Part shown: piece after piece, positions 63,989 to 64,000 of the stretch
Numbering within the stretch: position 1 is the stretch's first letter
How the letters are laid out: each line of letters begins with the position of its first letter
From: Conus ventricosus
Taxonomy: Eukaryota > Mollusca > Gastropoda > Neogastropoda > Conidae
NCBI GenBank assembly: GCA_018398815.1
Contig: CM031616.1
Location: forward strand, 67,593,541 to 67,657,540
DNA length: 64,000 nt
Direction: 5' to 3'
Notes under the pieces: generated by a model
The model's database searches: none
What the model was told of the DNA's origin: nothing
The model's input: only the letters and a program-made list of their open reading frames with translations
Position numbers and translations under genes: made by a program

Positions 63989-64000
63989 CATTATACCTTA

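Overview
The window is animal nuclear DNA. It has long introns with canonical GT-AG borders, tRNA-derived SINEs, MITE-like elements, a LINE remnant and extreme CA/TG microsatellite and minisatellite content. The two SINE families, and a very short element containing the string ccctttgcggtcggctgggc, look to me like molluscan, probably caenogastropod, repeats. That taxonomic call is memory-based inference, not a search.

One protein-coding gene is clearly recognisable. It is a PACSIN/syndapin orthologue on the + strand, spread over ten coding exons between 8171 and 46910. Exons 1-6 encode the F-BAR membrane-bending domain, exons 7-9 a low-complexity linker with two NPF motifs, and exons 9-10 the C-terminal SH3 domain. 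All intron phases agree, and the total is about 484 residues, as expected for the family. Four of the ten coding exons' worth of frame problems are small indels: three small deletions in exon 1, one extra A in exon 4 and one net frame slip in exon 7. I read these as probable assembly errors, because the protein stays conserved on both sides of each break.

Layout: 1-8022 is 5' flank or an upstream intron, rich in repeats. 8023-8377 is the first coding exon. Intron 1 (8378-25751) holds a pyrimidine-rich tract, a purine-rich 76-bp array and a 9-kb compound satellite made of 63-bp, 49-bp and 100-bp units that runs into the exon 2 acceptor. Introns 2-7 (25952-37069) carry 43-bp and 42-bp arrays, CA/TG tracts, a TA-flanked MITE and a foldback element. 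Intron 8 (37154-43440) holds a 40-bp array interrupted by a TTAA-flanked MITE. Intron 9 (43608-46803) holds an 88-bp array with donor-like sites and a 64-bp array with a dimeric substructure. From 46911 onward lies the 3' UTR or 3' flank, with candidate polyadenylation signals near 53.8 and 60.3 kb, then a complete SINE at 61 kb and the 3' end of a dead LINE at 63.6 kb.

Two patterns deserve attention. First, at exons 1, 2 and 7 the 3' splice site lies inside the last unit of a tandem array, and at exons 4 and 6 the acceptor is preceded by UG repeats rather than a normal polypyrimidine tract. Second, a retroposon-like element of only about 50-62 bp occurs seven times, with 11-14 bp target-site duplications visible at four copies. 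No RNA gene, CRISPR array or second convincing protein-coding gene was seen.
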